Shown: one piece after another, positions 45,834 through 55,111 of the stretch | Numbering within the stretch: the stretch's first letter is position 1 | How the letters are laid out: every line of letters begins with the position of its first letter | NCBI GenBank assembly: GCA_027624855.1 | Contig: JAQBTQ010000009.1 | Location: 1 to 64,000 of the forward strand | Length of the DNA: 64,000 bases | Direction of reading: 5' to 3' | Origin: Bacteroidota bacterium | GTDB taxonomy: Bacteria > Bacteroidota > Bacteroidia > Flavobacteriales_D > Sanyastnellaceae | The notes under the pieces: model-generated | Databases searched by the model: none | What the model saw: only the letters and a program-made list of their open reading frames with translations | Told to the model about the DNA's origin: nothing | Position numbers and translations under genes: made by a program

Positions 45834-48800
45834 CTATTCTGGGCAAGGATAGCTGTATGCCGCGAGGAATTCCAGCAAATCAGCAGACCCGACCAATCCA
45901 TTACCGTCCACATCAAATGGGCAAGGATCTTCACCGCTTGGCATTTCACAAGAGCCGTCATCTGCCGTTGCATCCGGATTGAAGTTTGGCGCTTCGAAAT
46001 AGGTACAGCCATAGATGTCATAAACACAAGACTCATCATCCACTAACGCCAGAGGACAATAGTTGCTCGCTGATTCATCAGTGCAACCCTCAAATGAACA
46101 AGATCCATCATCAAACGATGCCAAAGGATCGTAATTGGCGGCATTCGGATACAAACATCCTCCAGCGATACAAGAACCATCATCTACGTTAGCAGATGGA
46201 TCAAAGTTCTCCGCATTTGGATTGGTGCAACCAGGGTATTCGCACGATCCGTCGTCATCGGTCGCATCATCGTCATAGTTCTGGGCATCCTCATCTGTAC
46301 ATCCTGGCACTTCCAATTGATCGCAGATGCCATCTCCATCGGCATCTTGCAAGCAGTTCCCGTCACAGTCATAATAGGTTTCTGGGAAAACGCATGAACC
46401 ATCGTCCGTATTAGCTGAAGGGTCGTAGTTACAAGCGGTCGGAATGGTACATCCAAGGTATTCGCAGGACCCATCATCATCCGTCGCATCAGCATCATAA
46501 TTGTCTGCTGAAGCATCCGTACAACCTGGAATTTCCAGTTCATCACAAATTCCATCGCCATCTGCATCATTGTTGCATTCACCGTCACAACCGTAATACT
46601 GCGCTGGATACTCACAGCTACTGTCATCAGCTTCTGCTTCCGGGTCGTAGTTGCAAGCCTCTTCATCCGTACATCCGAATGCCAAGTCAGGGAACACCAA
46701 TGATTGGTTGAGTTCCTGCGGATTACTTCCGTCTTGGGCACGGTATTGCAAATTCAACGTCAATGAAACTTGGCCAGATGTGGTCAACTGGGCAACAAGT
46801 ACTTGTCCATTTTCATCTGGGAACGCCAGGGGTTCCATATCAGGCAGCACAAACCAACTTCCGCCCAGAGCATTATCAATAACGAAGTCTCCGCCTGCTT
46901 CAAAAGCAGTTGCCGCAACTTCAACACCCACGGTTGAAAGGCTCAAGTTGCTGTTCTCGCCTCCGATGGTAAACCAGCTATCATAGACCACGTCCGGATC
47001 GATCAAATCTGCGAATGGATTGATTTCACTTGCGAAAGCTCCTCCCACCGCGTTTTGATAAAACGACGATGTCGTCTCGATGGACATCGGATTGCCATCT
47101 TGAGCAAAGACTGCAGTCAATTGATCGTTTGGATTGGAGAAATTGGCATAAACCCTAAAGGTGCGCATTCCTACCTCGGGCTCATTTTCAGCCACGAGTT
47201 CATAGGTAAGGCCTGTGTAGCTGGGTTCTGGGTACGTGCAGGTCCCATCATCCAATAGCGCCTCCGGGTCGTAGTTATCGGCATCTGAATCGGTGCATCC
47301 GGCACCTGTAACTTCAACCTGTGGGAATGTCAAGGACAAGCCTTCAATCTCAACGGATTCGTCGTTTTCATCTCGAATCTGCAAATTGAACAAGGCATCG
47401 ACGGTTCCATTCGTGGTGACTTGAGCGAGCAGCACTTTACCATCGACTGGAATTGCTTGAGTTGAAGCTCCTGGTATCAAGAATACAGATCCCCCGAGGA
47501 ACGTGTTTACGTTGAGGGCATTGCCATCCTCAAAATCTGGGAAGAACGCATCCATTCCTACCGTGTTCGACTGATCGTTCTCTCCAGGAGCAGCGCCTAT
47601 GGCGATCCATGAGTCAAATTCCAAGGTAGGCACCACCGCAAAAAATGCGGGATTAATTCCACTGGCCAAAGGAGTGCCCATAGGATCTTGGTAAAAATTC
47701 GTCGTAGGCGACAATTCCCACGGAGCAGATTCAGTTCCGTAAAGTGCAGTCACCTCGATGTTGTCTGAAGCAAAATTCGCATACAAGCGGTAGGTAGTTG
47801 TTCCTGCGATTCCGTCTTCTGCATAGACTTCATATGATAGCGATTCCACTAATCCGCCTAGCCACTCACACGTACCGTTATCGGTAAGTGCTTCGGGATC
47901 ATAGTTATCAGCTGTTTCTGAGGTACAACCAAATACTTCCAATTCATCACATAGTCCATTCTCGTTGACATCATTGACACAAGTCCCATCGCAATTGTAT
48001 AGTTCATCAGGATAGGTACATGAGTCGTCATTATCCGTGGCATCCGCGTTGTAATTGCAAGCCGCATCATCAAGGCATCCTGGGATTTCCAACTCATCAC
48101 ACACTCCATCTCCGTCTCCATCATTGAGGCAAATGCCATCGCAATCGTAATAGGTTTCTGGCAAGTTGCCTTCGCAATCACAAGCCCCATCTGGTATTCC
48201 AGTTCCACCGCACACGCCACACTCATCCAATGAGGTGCATGAACCATCATCAACATTTGCCGCAGGGTCATAATTACAAGCCGCTGAATCAGTGCATCCT
48301 TCGACTATGGCCTCACCCACACATGAACAATCTCCCGTGTACACGTCATTCATCGTCATGGAATCGCCGTCATCACACGCATCACCTGGGTAAGTGCAGC
48401 TGCCGTCATTGGCCACTGCTTCTGCATCGTAATTACACGCGGTCGCATCCGTACAACCCGTGGCTACTTCCGGGAATGTCACGGTAAGTCCCACAGTATT
48501 GTAGCTATTCCCCATTTCATCGTCGTATTGGAAATTCATTACCAACGTCATCACACCATCTGTTGTGAGTTGGGCTACGAGCACGCGGTTGTCATCTCCA
48601 GCTACCGCATCGGCTGAACTTCCCGGAACAACAAACCAAGACCCACCAATAAAGGTGTCAATGGTGAATCCATTGCCATTATTGAATCCGTCATAGTATG
48701 GCTCCATGCCCACTGAATTCACCCCTCCAGATCCTTCTGTGCTTTCCGTGCCGATGGTCAACCAGCTGTCAAACTCTACTTCAGGGAAGGCCGAGAAAAA

Positions 48801-51017
48801 AGCCGGATTGATGAATTCACCATAATTCGAACCCAGCGTAGAGTTAAAGAAAGAAGTTGTTGTTGTCATCGTGAGCGGTGCATTTTCTTCTCCTCCCACC
48901 GTTCCGTAAACAGCCACCAATTCGTTCATTGGCGAATCAAATGTGGCATACACCCTGTAAGTTGTCCCGTATGCCGAAGTCGCATATTCTTCTACTTCAA
49001 GGCCAGCAGGTCCAGTGGGTACAAATGTTCCGGCGCAGGAGCAGTCGCTCTGGTAGACATCATCCACTGTATTGTTAAAGCCATCATCACAGGCATCCCC
49101 TGGATAGACACACGAATCGTCCGAAGCTTCTGCTTCAGCATTGTAGTTGCATGCAGTCGAATCCATGCAACCAAATACCAATTCCACACCAGCACAATTG
49201 CAATCATCTCCAATGACATCGCCACCAGTCGATTCATCTCCATCATCACAAGCATCTCCGATGTAGAAACAGGAACCATCATCCGTGTTGGCCTCAGCAT
49301 TGAAATTACAAGCACTCTCAGAAACACAGCCTTCGACGACAGCCTCCCCCACGCAACCGCAATCAGTGCTGTAGGTATCATTCAAGGTCATGGCGTTTCC
49401 ATCATCACATGAGTCTCCAGGAAAAACACAACTGCCATCAGAAACTTCTGCAGCCGCATCATAATTACAAGCGGTCGCATCCATGCAACCGGCTGGCACC
49501 TGCGGAAAGGTTGCGGTTAATCCCTCCGTATTGTAGGAGTTTGCTTCGGCATCATCGTATTGGAAATTCATTACCAACGTGACCACTCCATCGGTTGTAA
49601 GTTGGGCAACCAAGACGCGATTGTCATCTCCTGCAACTGCATCCTCATTGGAGCCCGGAACCACGAACCAAGACGCTCCAATAAACGTGTCAACTGTAAA
49701 GCCGCTGCCCGAGTTGAATCCATCATAATAAGGTTCCATTCCAACGGAACTTACACCGCCATCACCGTTGGTGTCCTCCGTTCCAATGGTGAACCAACTG
49801 TCATATTGCAACTCAGGGAAGACAGCAAAAAATGCCGGATTGATGAATTCACCATAATTCGATCCTACTTCCGAATTGTAAAATCCAGTAGTGGTCAATA
49901 CACTTAATGGAGCATTGGTGCCCTCACCCACGGTTCCATAAACTGCAATCAATTCATTAAAGGGAGAGTCAAAAGTCGCATAGACACGGTAGGTCGTTCC
50001 ATACTCAGATGTAGCGTATTCTTCAACTTCCAAACCAGCAGGTCCTGTCTGAAAATCTTCTCCTTGACAAGAACAATCGCTTTGATAGACGTCATTTACA
50101 GTACCTGCAAATCCATCATCGCAGGAATCTCCTGGGTAATAACAGCTCCCATCATTGTCGGTCGCTGAATCGTCATAATTGCAAGCTGTTGCATCATCGC
50201 AACCCGGAATTTCCTCAGCATCACAAATCCCGTCACCATCCGTATCGGGACTGATTTCTAATGCGTTGCAATCACAATTTGTATCATAAGTGCCCGCAGT
50301 AACGCAAAGCGTTGCTTCAGAACATTGATCACCAGGATAGAGGCATGATCCATCATCTTCACTGGCTGAGCCATCGTAGTTGCACGCCGCAGTATCCGTG
50401 CACCCTGGCGTCGCATCAGGTGATGAAACGGTCAATCCGATACTTGTCGATGTATTTCCATTGGCATCATCATACTGCGCGTTGAGAACGACGGTGACTT
50501 GACCATCCGATGTCAATTGTGCTACGAGGACTCGATTGTCAGGCCCTGCAATGGCATCCGCCGAAGAGCCTGGAATGACAAACCACGATCCCCCTGTGAA
50601 GGTATCAATGGTGAAACCCAATCCGGCATTGAAGTCCGCTAAGTAGGGTTCCATCCCTACCGCACTCACACCACCTGAACCAGAGTTATCTTCTGAACCA
50701 ATGGTGAACCAACTGTCAAAATTGATTTCGGGAAAAACCGCAATGAATGCCGGATTGATGTCTTGGCCGTAATTCGCTCCAAGTGGGGTGTTGTAAAACG
50801 TGGAGGTGGTCAAAATGCTCAAGGGAGCGTTCTGCGCCTCCCCGACCGTTCCATACAAGGCGACCAATTCATCATCGGATGAATCGAAATTAACATAGAC
50901 GCGGTAAGTCGTTCCAAATTCAGAGGTTGCATGTTCTTCTAGTTCAATTCCCACAAGAGTGGCTTGAGCAGGAAATGCAAACAATCCTGATATCAGAATC
51001 ATGATGAAATTTCGCAT
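45834..51017 (-). CDS. 1727-residue exported protein with five TYRVY/DSW modules and Cys-rich repeats
   Basis: Signal peptide MRNFIMILISGLFAFPAQA. Five copies of an unassigned module occupy residues 21-203, 324-508, 668-853, 1055-1238 and 1266-1447. Each runs TTYRVYATF, NELIAVYGTVG, TTTGFYNS, DSWFTIG, SWFVVPG, VLVAQLTTDG. Between them are three-Cys units of the form GCTDATACNYD...DDGSC and Asp-rich calcium-type stretches (DGDGICDELE). Residues 1448-1690 are such units alone. The last 30 residues (CPFDVDGNGLVGSADLLEFL to the end) form a half-dockerin-like tail almost the same as in the protein at 41711. No T9SS domain. A stalk-like surface or matrix protein is likely (inference). Monocistronic. 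Confidence 0.9.
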   Translation of the reverse strand: MRNFIMILISGLFAFPAQATLVGIELEEHATSEFGTTYRVYVNFDSSDDELVALYGTVGEAQNAPLSILTTSTFYNTPLGANYGQDINPAFIAVFPEINFDSWFTIGSEDNSGSGGVSAVGMEPYLADFNAGLGFTIDTFTGGSWFVIPGSSADAIAGPDNRVLVAQLTSDGQVTVVLNAQYDDANGNTSTSIGLTVSSPDATPGCTDTAACNYDGSASEDDGSCLYPGDQCSEATLCVTAGTYDTNCDCNALEISPDTDGDGICDAEEIPGCDDATACNYDDSATDNDGSCYYPGDSCDDGFAGTVNDVYQSDCSCQGEDFQTGPAGLEVEEYATSEYGTTYRVYATFDSPFNELIAVYGTVGEGTNAPLSVLTTTGFYNSEVGSNYGEFINPAFFAVFPELQYDSWFTIGTEDTNGDGGVSSVGMEPYYDGFNSGSGFTVDTFIGASWFVVPGSNEDAVAGDDNRVLVAQLTTDGVVTLVMNFQYDDAEANSYNTEGLTATFPQVPAGCMDATACNYDAAAEVSDGSCVFPGDSCDDGNAMTLNDTYSTDCGCVGEAVVEGCVSESACNFNAEANTDDGSCFYIGDACDDGDESTGGDVIGDDCNCAGVELVFGCMDSTACNYNAEAEASDDSCVYPGDACDDGFNNTVDDVYQSDCSCAGTFVPTGPAGLEVEEYATSAYGTTYRVYATFDSPMNELVAVYGTVGGEENAPLTMTTTTSFFNSTLGSNYGEFINPAFFSAFPEVEFDSWLTIGTESTEGSGGVNSVGMEPYYDGFNNGNGFTIDTFIGGSWFVVPGSSADAVAGDDNRVLVAQLTTDGVMTLVMNFQYDDEMGNSYNTVGLTVTFPEVATGCTDATACNYDAEAVANDGSCTYPGDACDDGDSMTMNDVYTGDCSCVGEAIVEGCTDSAACNYDPAANVDDGSCTSLDECGVCGGTGIPDGACDCEGNLPETYYDCDGICLNDGDGDGVCDELEIPGCLDDAACNYNADATDNDDSCTYPDELYNCDGTCVNDVNENGLCDELEVFGCTSETADNYDPEALTDNGTCEWLGGLVESLSYEVYAEDGIAGTTTYRLYANFASDNIEVTALYGTESAPWELSPTTNFYQDPMGTPLASGINPAFFAVVPTLEFDSWIAIGAAPGENDQSNTVGMDAFFPDFEDGNALNVNTFLGGSVFLIPGASTQAIPVDGKVLLAQVTTNGTVDALFNLQIRDENDESVEIEGLSLTFPQVEVTGAGCTDSDADNYDPEALLDDGTCTYPEPSYTGLTYELVAENEPEVGMRTFRVYANFSNPNDQLTAVFAQDGNPMSIETTSSFYQNAVGGAFASEINPFADLIDPDVVYDSWFTIGGENSNLSLSTVGVEVAATAFEAGGDFVIDNALGGSWFVLPDMEPLAFPDENGQVLVAQLTTSGQVSLTLNLQYRAQDGSNPQELNQSLVFPDLAFGCTDEEACNYDPEAEADDSSCEYPAQYYGCDGECNNDADGDGICDELEIPGCTDASADNYDADATDDDGSCEYLGCTIPTACNYDPSANTDDGSCVFPETYYDCDGNCLQDADGDGICDQLEVPGCTDEDAQNYDDDATDDDGSCEYPGCTNPNAENFDPSANVDDGSCIAGGCLYPNAANYDPLASFDDGSCSFEGCTDESASNYCPLALVDDESCVYDIYGCTYFEAPNFNPDATADDGSCEMPSGEDPCPFDVDGNGLVGSADLLEFLAAYSYPCPE
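46677..50957 (-). repeat. Five copies of the ~185-residue TYRVY/DSW module
   Basis: Copies lie at 50409-50957, 49494-50048, 48459-49016, 47304-47855 and 46677-47222. Copies 2 and 3, together with their linker DVYQSDCSC, are the most alike, which suggests recent internal duplication; copies 4 and 5 are more divergent. Confidence 0.85.
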
Positions 51018-51135
51018 GTGAATCGGGTTTTGGTTAATCTTTCGTTGTGAATCTGCAAACTACAATTCTTCCAACGAAAGCGCAACTATTCACCCTAATT
51101 GCACCAATGAAATTTTAAATCCGCGACTTAATCGC

Positions 51136-52758
51136 TCAATTTTTCAATCGATCGATCAAACCTTGGGTGCTTTCATCGTGCGGCACTTGGCTCGATTCTG
51201 AAGTCAACTCCTTCAAAACTTGATTTGCCAGCACTTTACCCAATTCCACCCCCCACTGATCAAAACTGCATACGTTCCAGATCAATCCTTGGATGAAGAT
51301 CCGATGCTCATAAATGGCGATAAGCATTCCTAGGCTCTTTGCATCGAGCTGATCAAGCAGGAAAAATGTCGATGGCCGGTTTCCATCGAACACGCGATGG
51401 GGCGCGATTTCATCCACCTGTTGTAAACTCAGACCTGACTCCAACATCGATTGCCGCACCTCATCCACCGTTCTGCCTCGCATCAAAGCCTCCGCTTGAG
51501 CAACAGCATTGGCTAATAGTTTTTGATGATGGGCTGTGTAATTGGACATCGGCTGCTTCACGGCAATGACATCGACTGGGTGAACATCGGTTCCTTGGTG
51601 CAAGAGCTGATAAAATGCATGTTGGCCATTCGTTCCGGCTTCCCCCCAGACGACTGGTCCAGTTGTATGCTCTACTCTTTTTCCGTCACGCCCGATGGAT
51701 TTGCCATTGCTCTCCATATCTGCTTGCTGCAAATACGCCGGGAACCGGTCCAAATCCTGCGCATAGGGCAATATTACGTGAGTAGGAAGTCGGAGGTATT
51801 CCCGATACCAAATACCAATCAAAGCGCTGATGAGGGGAATGTTTTGTTCTGGAGAGGCCGTGCGAAAGTGAACATCCATTTCACGGGCGCCGTCCAACAA
51901 TGCTTCAAATGACTTGGATCCTACCGCACATGCTATGCTCAGCCCAACCGGGCCCCACAAGCTGTAACGACCACCAACCCAATCATCAAAACCAAAAATT
52001 GACGATTTTGGAACACCGAAATTCAACGCCGCTTCCACATTGGTTGAGACTGCTGCGAAATGTTCTCCAATGGCATTTTCTCCAAGCGAATCAATCAACC
52101 ACTCCTTTGCAGCTTGAGCATTGGCCATGGTTTCCTGCGTGGTAAATGTCTTTGAAACCACGATTACCAGTGTTGATGCTGGTTTCAAGTTGTCCAGAGT
52201 CGATGCAAGATGCGCTCCATCAACGTTGCTTACAAAATGAACCTTTGGACCCGCTTTCCCTTCATTGCGGAGTGCCTTTGTGACCATCAATGGTCCCAAG
52301 TCTGATCCACCAATTCCAATATTGATGACGTCCTTGATAGCAGGATTTGATCGAACGGCATCCGCAAACGCCAACATCTCCTTTCGCGTTTGGAGTACAG
52401 ATGGTAAAACGTCAACACCATCGACCTGAAATGCATCGTTCTTATTGGCTCGCAAAGCCATGTGTAGAACGGCTCTCGACTCCGTTTGATTGATGGCATC
52501 TCCTTCGAAAAATTGGTCAACTGCCCCTCTCCAATCGGCTTCTTCAGCGAGTTCAATCAACTGTTTCAGAACATCCGAGGTAATTCTATTTTTTGACCAA
52601 TCGACGAAAATAGGCCCCAATTCAGCGCTGAACTTGTCCACGCGGTTTGGATCTCGTTGAAACAAATCGAGCAAATGCTCCTCTCCATCCGTTTGTGCCA
52701 ATGCGCTCAGTGCAGCATGGGCCTTGGATGCCCTTAAATGAAACGCTTTTAACGCCAT
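51136..52758 (-). CDS. pgi: Glucose-6-phosphate isomerase
   Basis: A 540-residue protein of usual length. Signatures are INIGIGGSDLGPLM, GFDDWVGGRYSLWGPVG and GQHAFYQLLHQGT; the catalytic Glu lies in WGEAGTNGQH and the C-terminal Lys in the GLIWNVCSFDQWGVELGK segment. It converts glucose-6-phosphate to fructose-6-phosphate. ATG 52758 overlaps the stop of the aldolase gene by one base (TAATG), so the two glycolytic enzymes are translationally coupled. Confidence 0.97.
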   Translation of the reverse strand: MALKAFHLRASKAHAALSALAQTDGEEHLLDLFQRDPNRVDKFSAELGPIFVDWSKNRITSDVLKQLIELAEEADWRGAVDQFFEGDAINQTESRAVLHMALRANKNDAFQVDGVDVLPSVLQTRKEMLAFADAVRSNPAIKDVINIGIGGSDLGPLMVTKALRNEGKAGPKVHFVSNVDGAHLASTLDNLKPASTLVIVVSKTFTTQETMANAQAAKEWLIDSLGENAIGEHFAAVSTNVEAALNFGVPKSSIFGFDDWVGGRYSLWGPVGLSIACAVGSKSFEALLDGAREMDVHFRTASPEQNIPLISALIGIWYREYLRLPTHVILPYAQDLDRFPAYLQQADMESNGKSIGRDGKRVEHTTGPVVWGEAGTNGQHAFYQLLHQGTDVHPVDVIAVKQPMSNYTAHHQKLLANAVAQAEALMRGRTVDEVRQSMLESGLSLQQVDEIAPHRVFDGNRPSTFFLLDQLDAKSLGMLIAIYEHRIFIQGLIWNVCSFDQWGVELGKVLANQVLKELTSESSQVPHDESTQGLIDRLKN

Positions 52759-53828
52759 TACTTATTTCGATTCACGCAATTCAAATCTTCAAAAGCTTGC
52801 GTTAACCGATCCACAAAGGCCGTCTCGCCATGCCGCAACCAAACCCTTGGATCATACTTTTTCTTGTTCGGAACATCCGAACCTTCAGGGTTGCCAATTT
52901 GCGTCTTTAGGTATGCTGAATGTTCATTCACATAATCTCGCACGCCACTTAAAAATGCCCATTGCATGTCCGTGTCAATGTTCATTTTGATTGCCCCGTA
53001 TGAAATGGCTTCTCGAATCTCTTCAACACTCGAACCACTACCACCATGAAAAACAAAATCGACCGGATTCGACTTGGTGTTGAATTTCTCTTGAATGTAT
53101 TTCTGGCTATTATCCAAGATTTTGGGCGTCAAGGAGACGTTTCCTGGTTTGTAAACCCCATGCACATTTCCAAAGGCAGCAGCCACCGTAAACCGATCGC
53201 TGATGGAATTCAAATGCTCATATGCGTATGCCACTTCCTCTGGTTGCGTGTAGAGTTTGCTGCTATCCACATCGGTGTTGTCCACCCCGTCTTCCTCTCC
53301 TCCAGTCACACCCAATTCTATTTCCAAAAACATCCCCAAACCATGCATCCTTTTGTGGTAGTCTTTGCACGTGGCAATGTTTTCTTCCAGCGGCTCTTCG
53401 CTCAAATCAATCATATGGCTGCTAAAAAGTGGTCGGCCAAATACTTCAAAATGCCGAGTGCTTTCTTCGAGCAACCCATCGATCCAAGGAAGCAGTTTTC
53501 TAGCGCAATGATCCGTGTGCAAGATGACAGGTACTTCGTAGGCCTTGGCCAATGCATGAATGTGATGAGCTCCGGCAATGGATCCCAACACCGCCGCATG
53601 CTGTCCTTCAAGCTTTAAGCCTTTTCCTGCATTGAACACGGCTCCACCGTTTGAAAACTGAACGATTACGGGAGATTGAACGGCTTTCGCCGTTTCCAAT
53701 ACAGCATTCATGGAATTTGAGCCAATCACATTAACCGCAGGCAGCGCATAGCCACGATCTTGTGCATCTTGAAAAACCTCACGCACTTCGTCTCCCCAGA
53801 GCACGCCAGACCGGAATTTATTCGCCAT
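52758..53828 (-). CDS. fbaA: Fructose-bisphosphate aldolase, class II
   Basis: A 356-residue protein from ATG 53828. Zinc ligands are in ILHTDHCARK, and the segments GVTGGEEDGVDN, FVFHGGSGSS and GAIKMNIDTDMQW define the FbaA type of class II aldolase. It cleaves fructose-1,6-bisphosphate to two triose phosphates. First gene of the fba-pgi operon. A perfect TAATTTTG box lies 24 bases before the start. Confidence 0.97.
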   Translation of the reverse strand: MANKFRSGVLWGDEVREVFQDAQDRGYALPAVNVIGSNSMNAVLETAKAVQSPVIVQFSNGGAVFNAGKGLKLEGQHAAVLGSIAGAHHIHALAKAYEVPVILHTDHCARKLLPWIDGLLEESTRHFEVFGRPLFSSHMIDLSEEPLEENIATCKDYHKRMHGLGMFLEIELGVTGGEEDGVDNTDVDSSKLYTQPEEVAYAYEHLNSISDRFTVAAAFGNVHGVYKPGNVSLTPKILDNSQKYIQEKFNTKSNPVDFVFHGGSGSSVEEIREAISYGAIKMNIDTDMQWAFLSGVRDYVNEHSAYLKTQIGNPEGSDVPNKKKYDPRVWLRHGETAFVDRLTQAFEDLNCVNRNK

Positions 53829-53852
53829 AGTATAGTTTTTGATTTTGGGGCA

Positions 53853-53860
53853 CAAAATTA
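53853..53860 (-). promoter_or_regulatory. TAnnTTTG box of fba-pgi
   Basis: TAATTTTG, 24 bases before ATG 53828; no clear -33 element at normal spacing. Confidence 0.5.
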
Positions 53861-54001
53861 ATTCCCGCAAATGACATAGCACGTGAACCGAGGGTTATTT
53901 GTTTGATTTAACCCAGAATTCAAGATCAATGCATGGAGACAAACCCGGCTTTTTTTTTGTTTTTCGTTGAAACGCGTCCCTCTTCCCTTTGACTCGGTGC
54001 T

Positions 54002-54496
54002 TTAGTTGGTGGATTGATTCAAACTTTCAATCGATAATTTCGCCCATTCTGCTGCGTCCGATTCAGGGTGTAATTCAATGACTTGCTCGTATGTTTTTTT
54101 CGCTTGTTCACGATCGTTCAATTCTACCTCTGCGATGAACCCTACCAAAAATGCACTGATCGCGCGTTTTTCGAATTGTGGATAATGATCGTGCACGTCC
54201 CTTAATTGGGTCATGGCCTCTTGGAATCGGCCTGCCGATCGAAGCAAATCTGCCCGTCGGAATAACATTTCAGGGGTCTCGGCTGCATCGTGGCATTCAT
54301 TTGCAAATTCCCCATAACATTTCATCAATTGGGACCTTACATCATCATGCACCATTTCTTCATTACCAAACAGTTGCTGTTCCAATTCCGCTATTGCTTC
54401 AAGTTGCGAAGCACAATCATTTGGCTGTTCTGACGCGCAACGCATTGCGAACAATGCCAATGCTACCAAAAAGAGGTGATGGCCCACTTTAATCAT
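54002..54496 (-). CDS. Small exported TPR-like protein
   Basis: A 164-residue protein. A hydrophobic signal (HHLFLVALALFAMRC) has a Cys in lipobox-like position, but the Arg before it is atypical, so lipidation is uncertain. The C-terminal half has two TPR-like helix pairs (EMLFRRADLLRSAGRFQEAM and DREQAKKTYEQVIELHPES). It starts 4 bp behind def in the same operon. The role is unknown, probably a protein-protein scaffold in the envelope. Confidence 0.75.
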   Translation of the reverse strand: MIKVGHHLFLVALALFAMRCASEQPNDCASQLEAIAELEQQLFGNEEMVHDDVRSQLMKCYGEFANECHDAAETPEMLFRRADLLRSAGRFQEAMTQLRDVHDHYPQFEKRAISAFLVGFIAEVELNDREQAKKTYEQVIELHPESDAAEWAKLSIESLNQSTN

Positions 54497-54500
54497 CGAA

Positions 54501-55061
54501 CTAAACTTTTTTCATCCTGTAATCGACTGGGACTTTACCTTGGGTGATGTCCCGGAGCTTACCGTGCAACAGCCTTCTGCGCATGGGATTGACATGATCA
54601 GTAATGAGAACCCCGTCGAGGTGGTCATTTTCATGCTGCACAATCCTGGCTGCGAGGCCACTCAGACGTTCTTCTTTCAATTCCCACTTTTCGTTGTAGT
54701 ACTCTACCGATATCGTCTCCGGTCTCTCCACAGCTTCTCGAATTCCTGGAATAGAAAGACATCCTTCTTCCATTTGACTTCGCTCCTCTGACTCGTCAAA
54801 AATTACCGGATTGATCATCACACGCTTAAAATCCAAGCATGAGGCATCGCCCTTCTCGCCCTCGGCAAATGGTGTGCCGTCGCAAACAAAAATCCTCAAG
54901 GAAAGTCCGACCTGTGGCGCGGCGAGCCCAACCCCATCTGCTTGATACATGGTCTCCCACATATTGTTGACGAGTTCATCCAGCCCTTGAAATTCTTGTC
55001 CTACATCATCAGCCTCTTTTTTTAAAACGGCATCTCCGTATGCAACGATGGGTAAAATCAT
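54501..55061 (-). CDS. def: Peptide deformylase
   Basis: A 186-residue protein with the three motifs GVGLAAPQVG, EEGCLSIPG (metal Cys) and QHENDHLDG (two metal His and the catalytic Glu). It removes the formyl group from nascent proteins. A perfect TAAATTTG box lies four bases before the ATG, and the promoter is back to back with that of ribB (start-to-start 50 bp). The TPR-like gene follows. Confidence 0.97.
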   Translation of the reverse strand: MILPIVAYGDAVLKKEADDVGQEFQGLDELVNNMWETMYQADGVGLAAPQVGLSLRIFVCDGTPFAEGEKGDASCLDFKRVMINPVIFDESEERSQMEEGCLSIPGIREAVERPETISVEYYNEKWELKEERLSGLAARIVQHENDHLDGVLITDHVNPMRRRLLHGKLRDITQGKVPVDYRMKKV

Positions 55062-55065
55062 GGGG

Positions 55066-55073
55066 CAAATTTA
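55066..55073 (-). promoter_or_regulatory. TAnnTTTG box 4 nt before def
   Basis: TAAATTTG, then CCCC, then the ATG at 55061. Confidence 0.6.
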
Positions 55074-55099
55074 GGAAAGAGAATCGGCTGTCCTCGCCC

Positions 55100-55107
55100 T
55101 ACTTTTG
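55100..55107 (+). promoter_or_regulatory. TAnnTTTG box 4 nt before ribB
   Basis: TACTTTTG, then CATC, then the ATG at 55112. Two further ATG codons follow at 55118 and 55121. No room for an FMN riboswitch. Confidence 0.58.
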
Positions 55108-55111
55108 CATC

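Noticed and set aside
53938-53965. T-rich run resembling a terminator between fba and the TPR-like gene
   Set aside because: No stem precedes it in the right direction, and the neighbouring genes are leftward.
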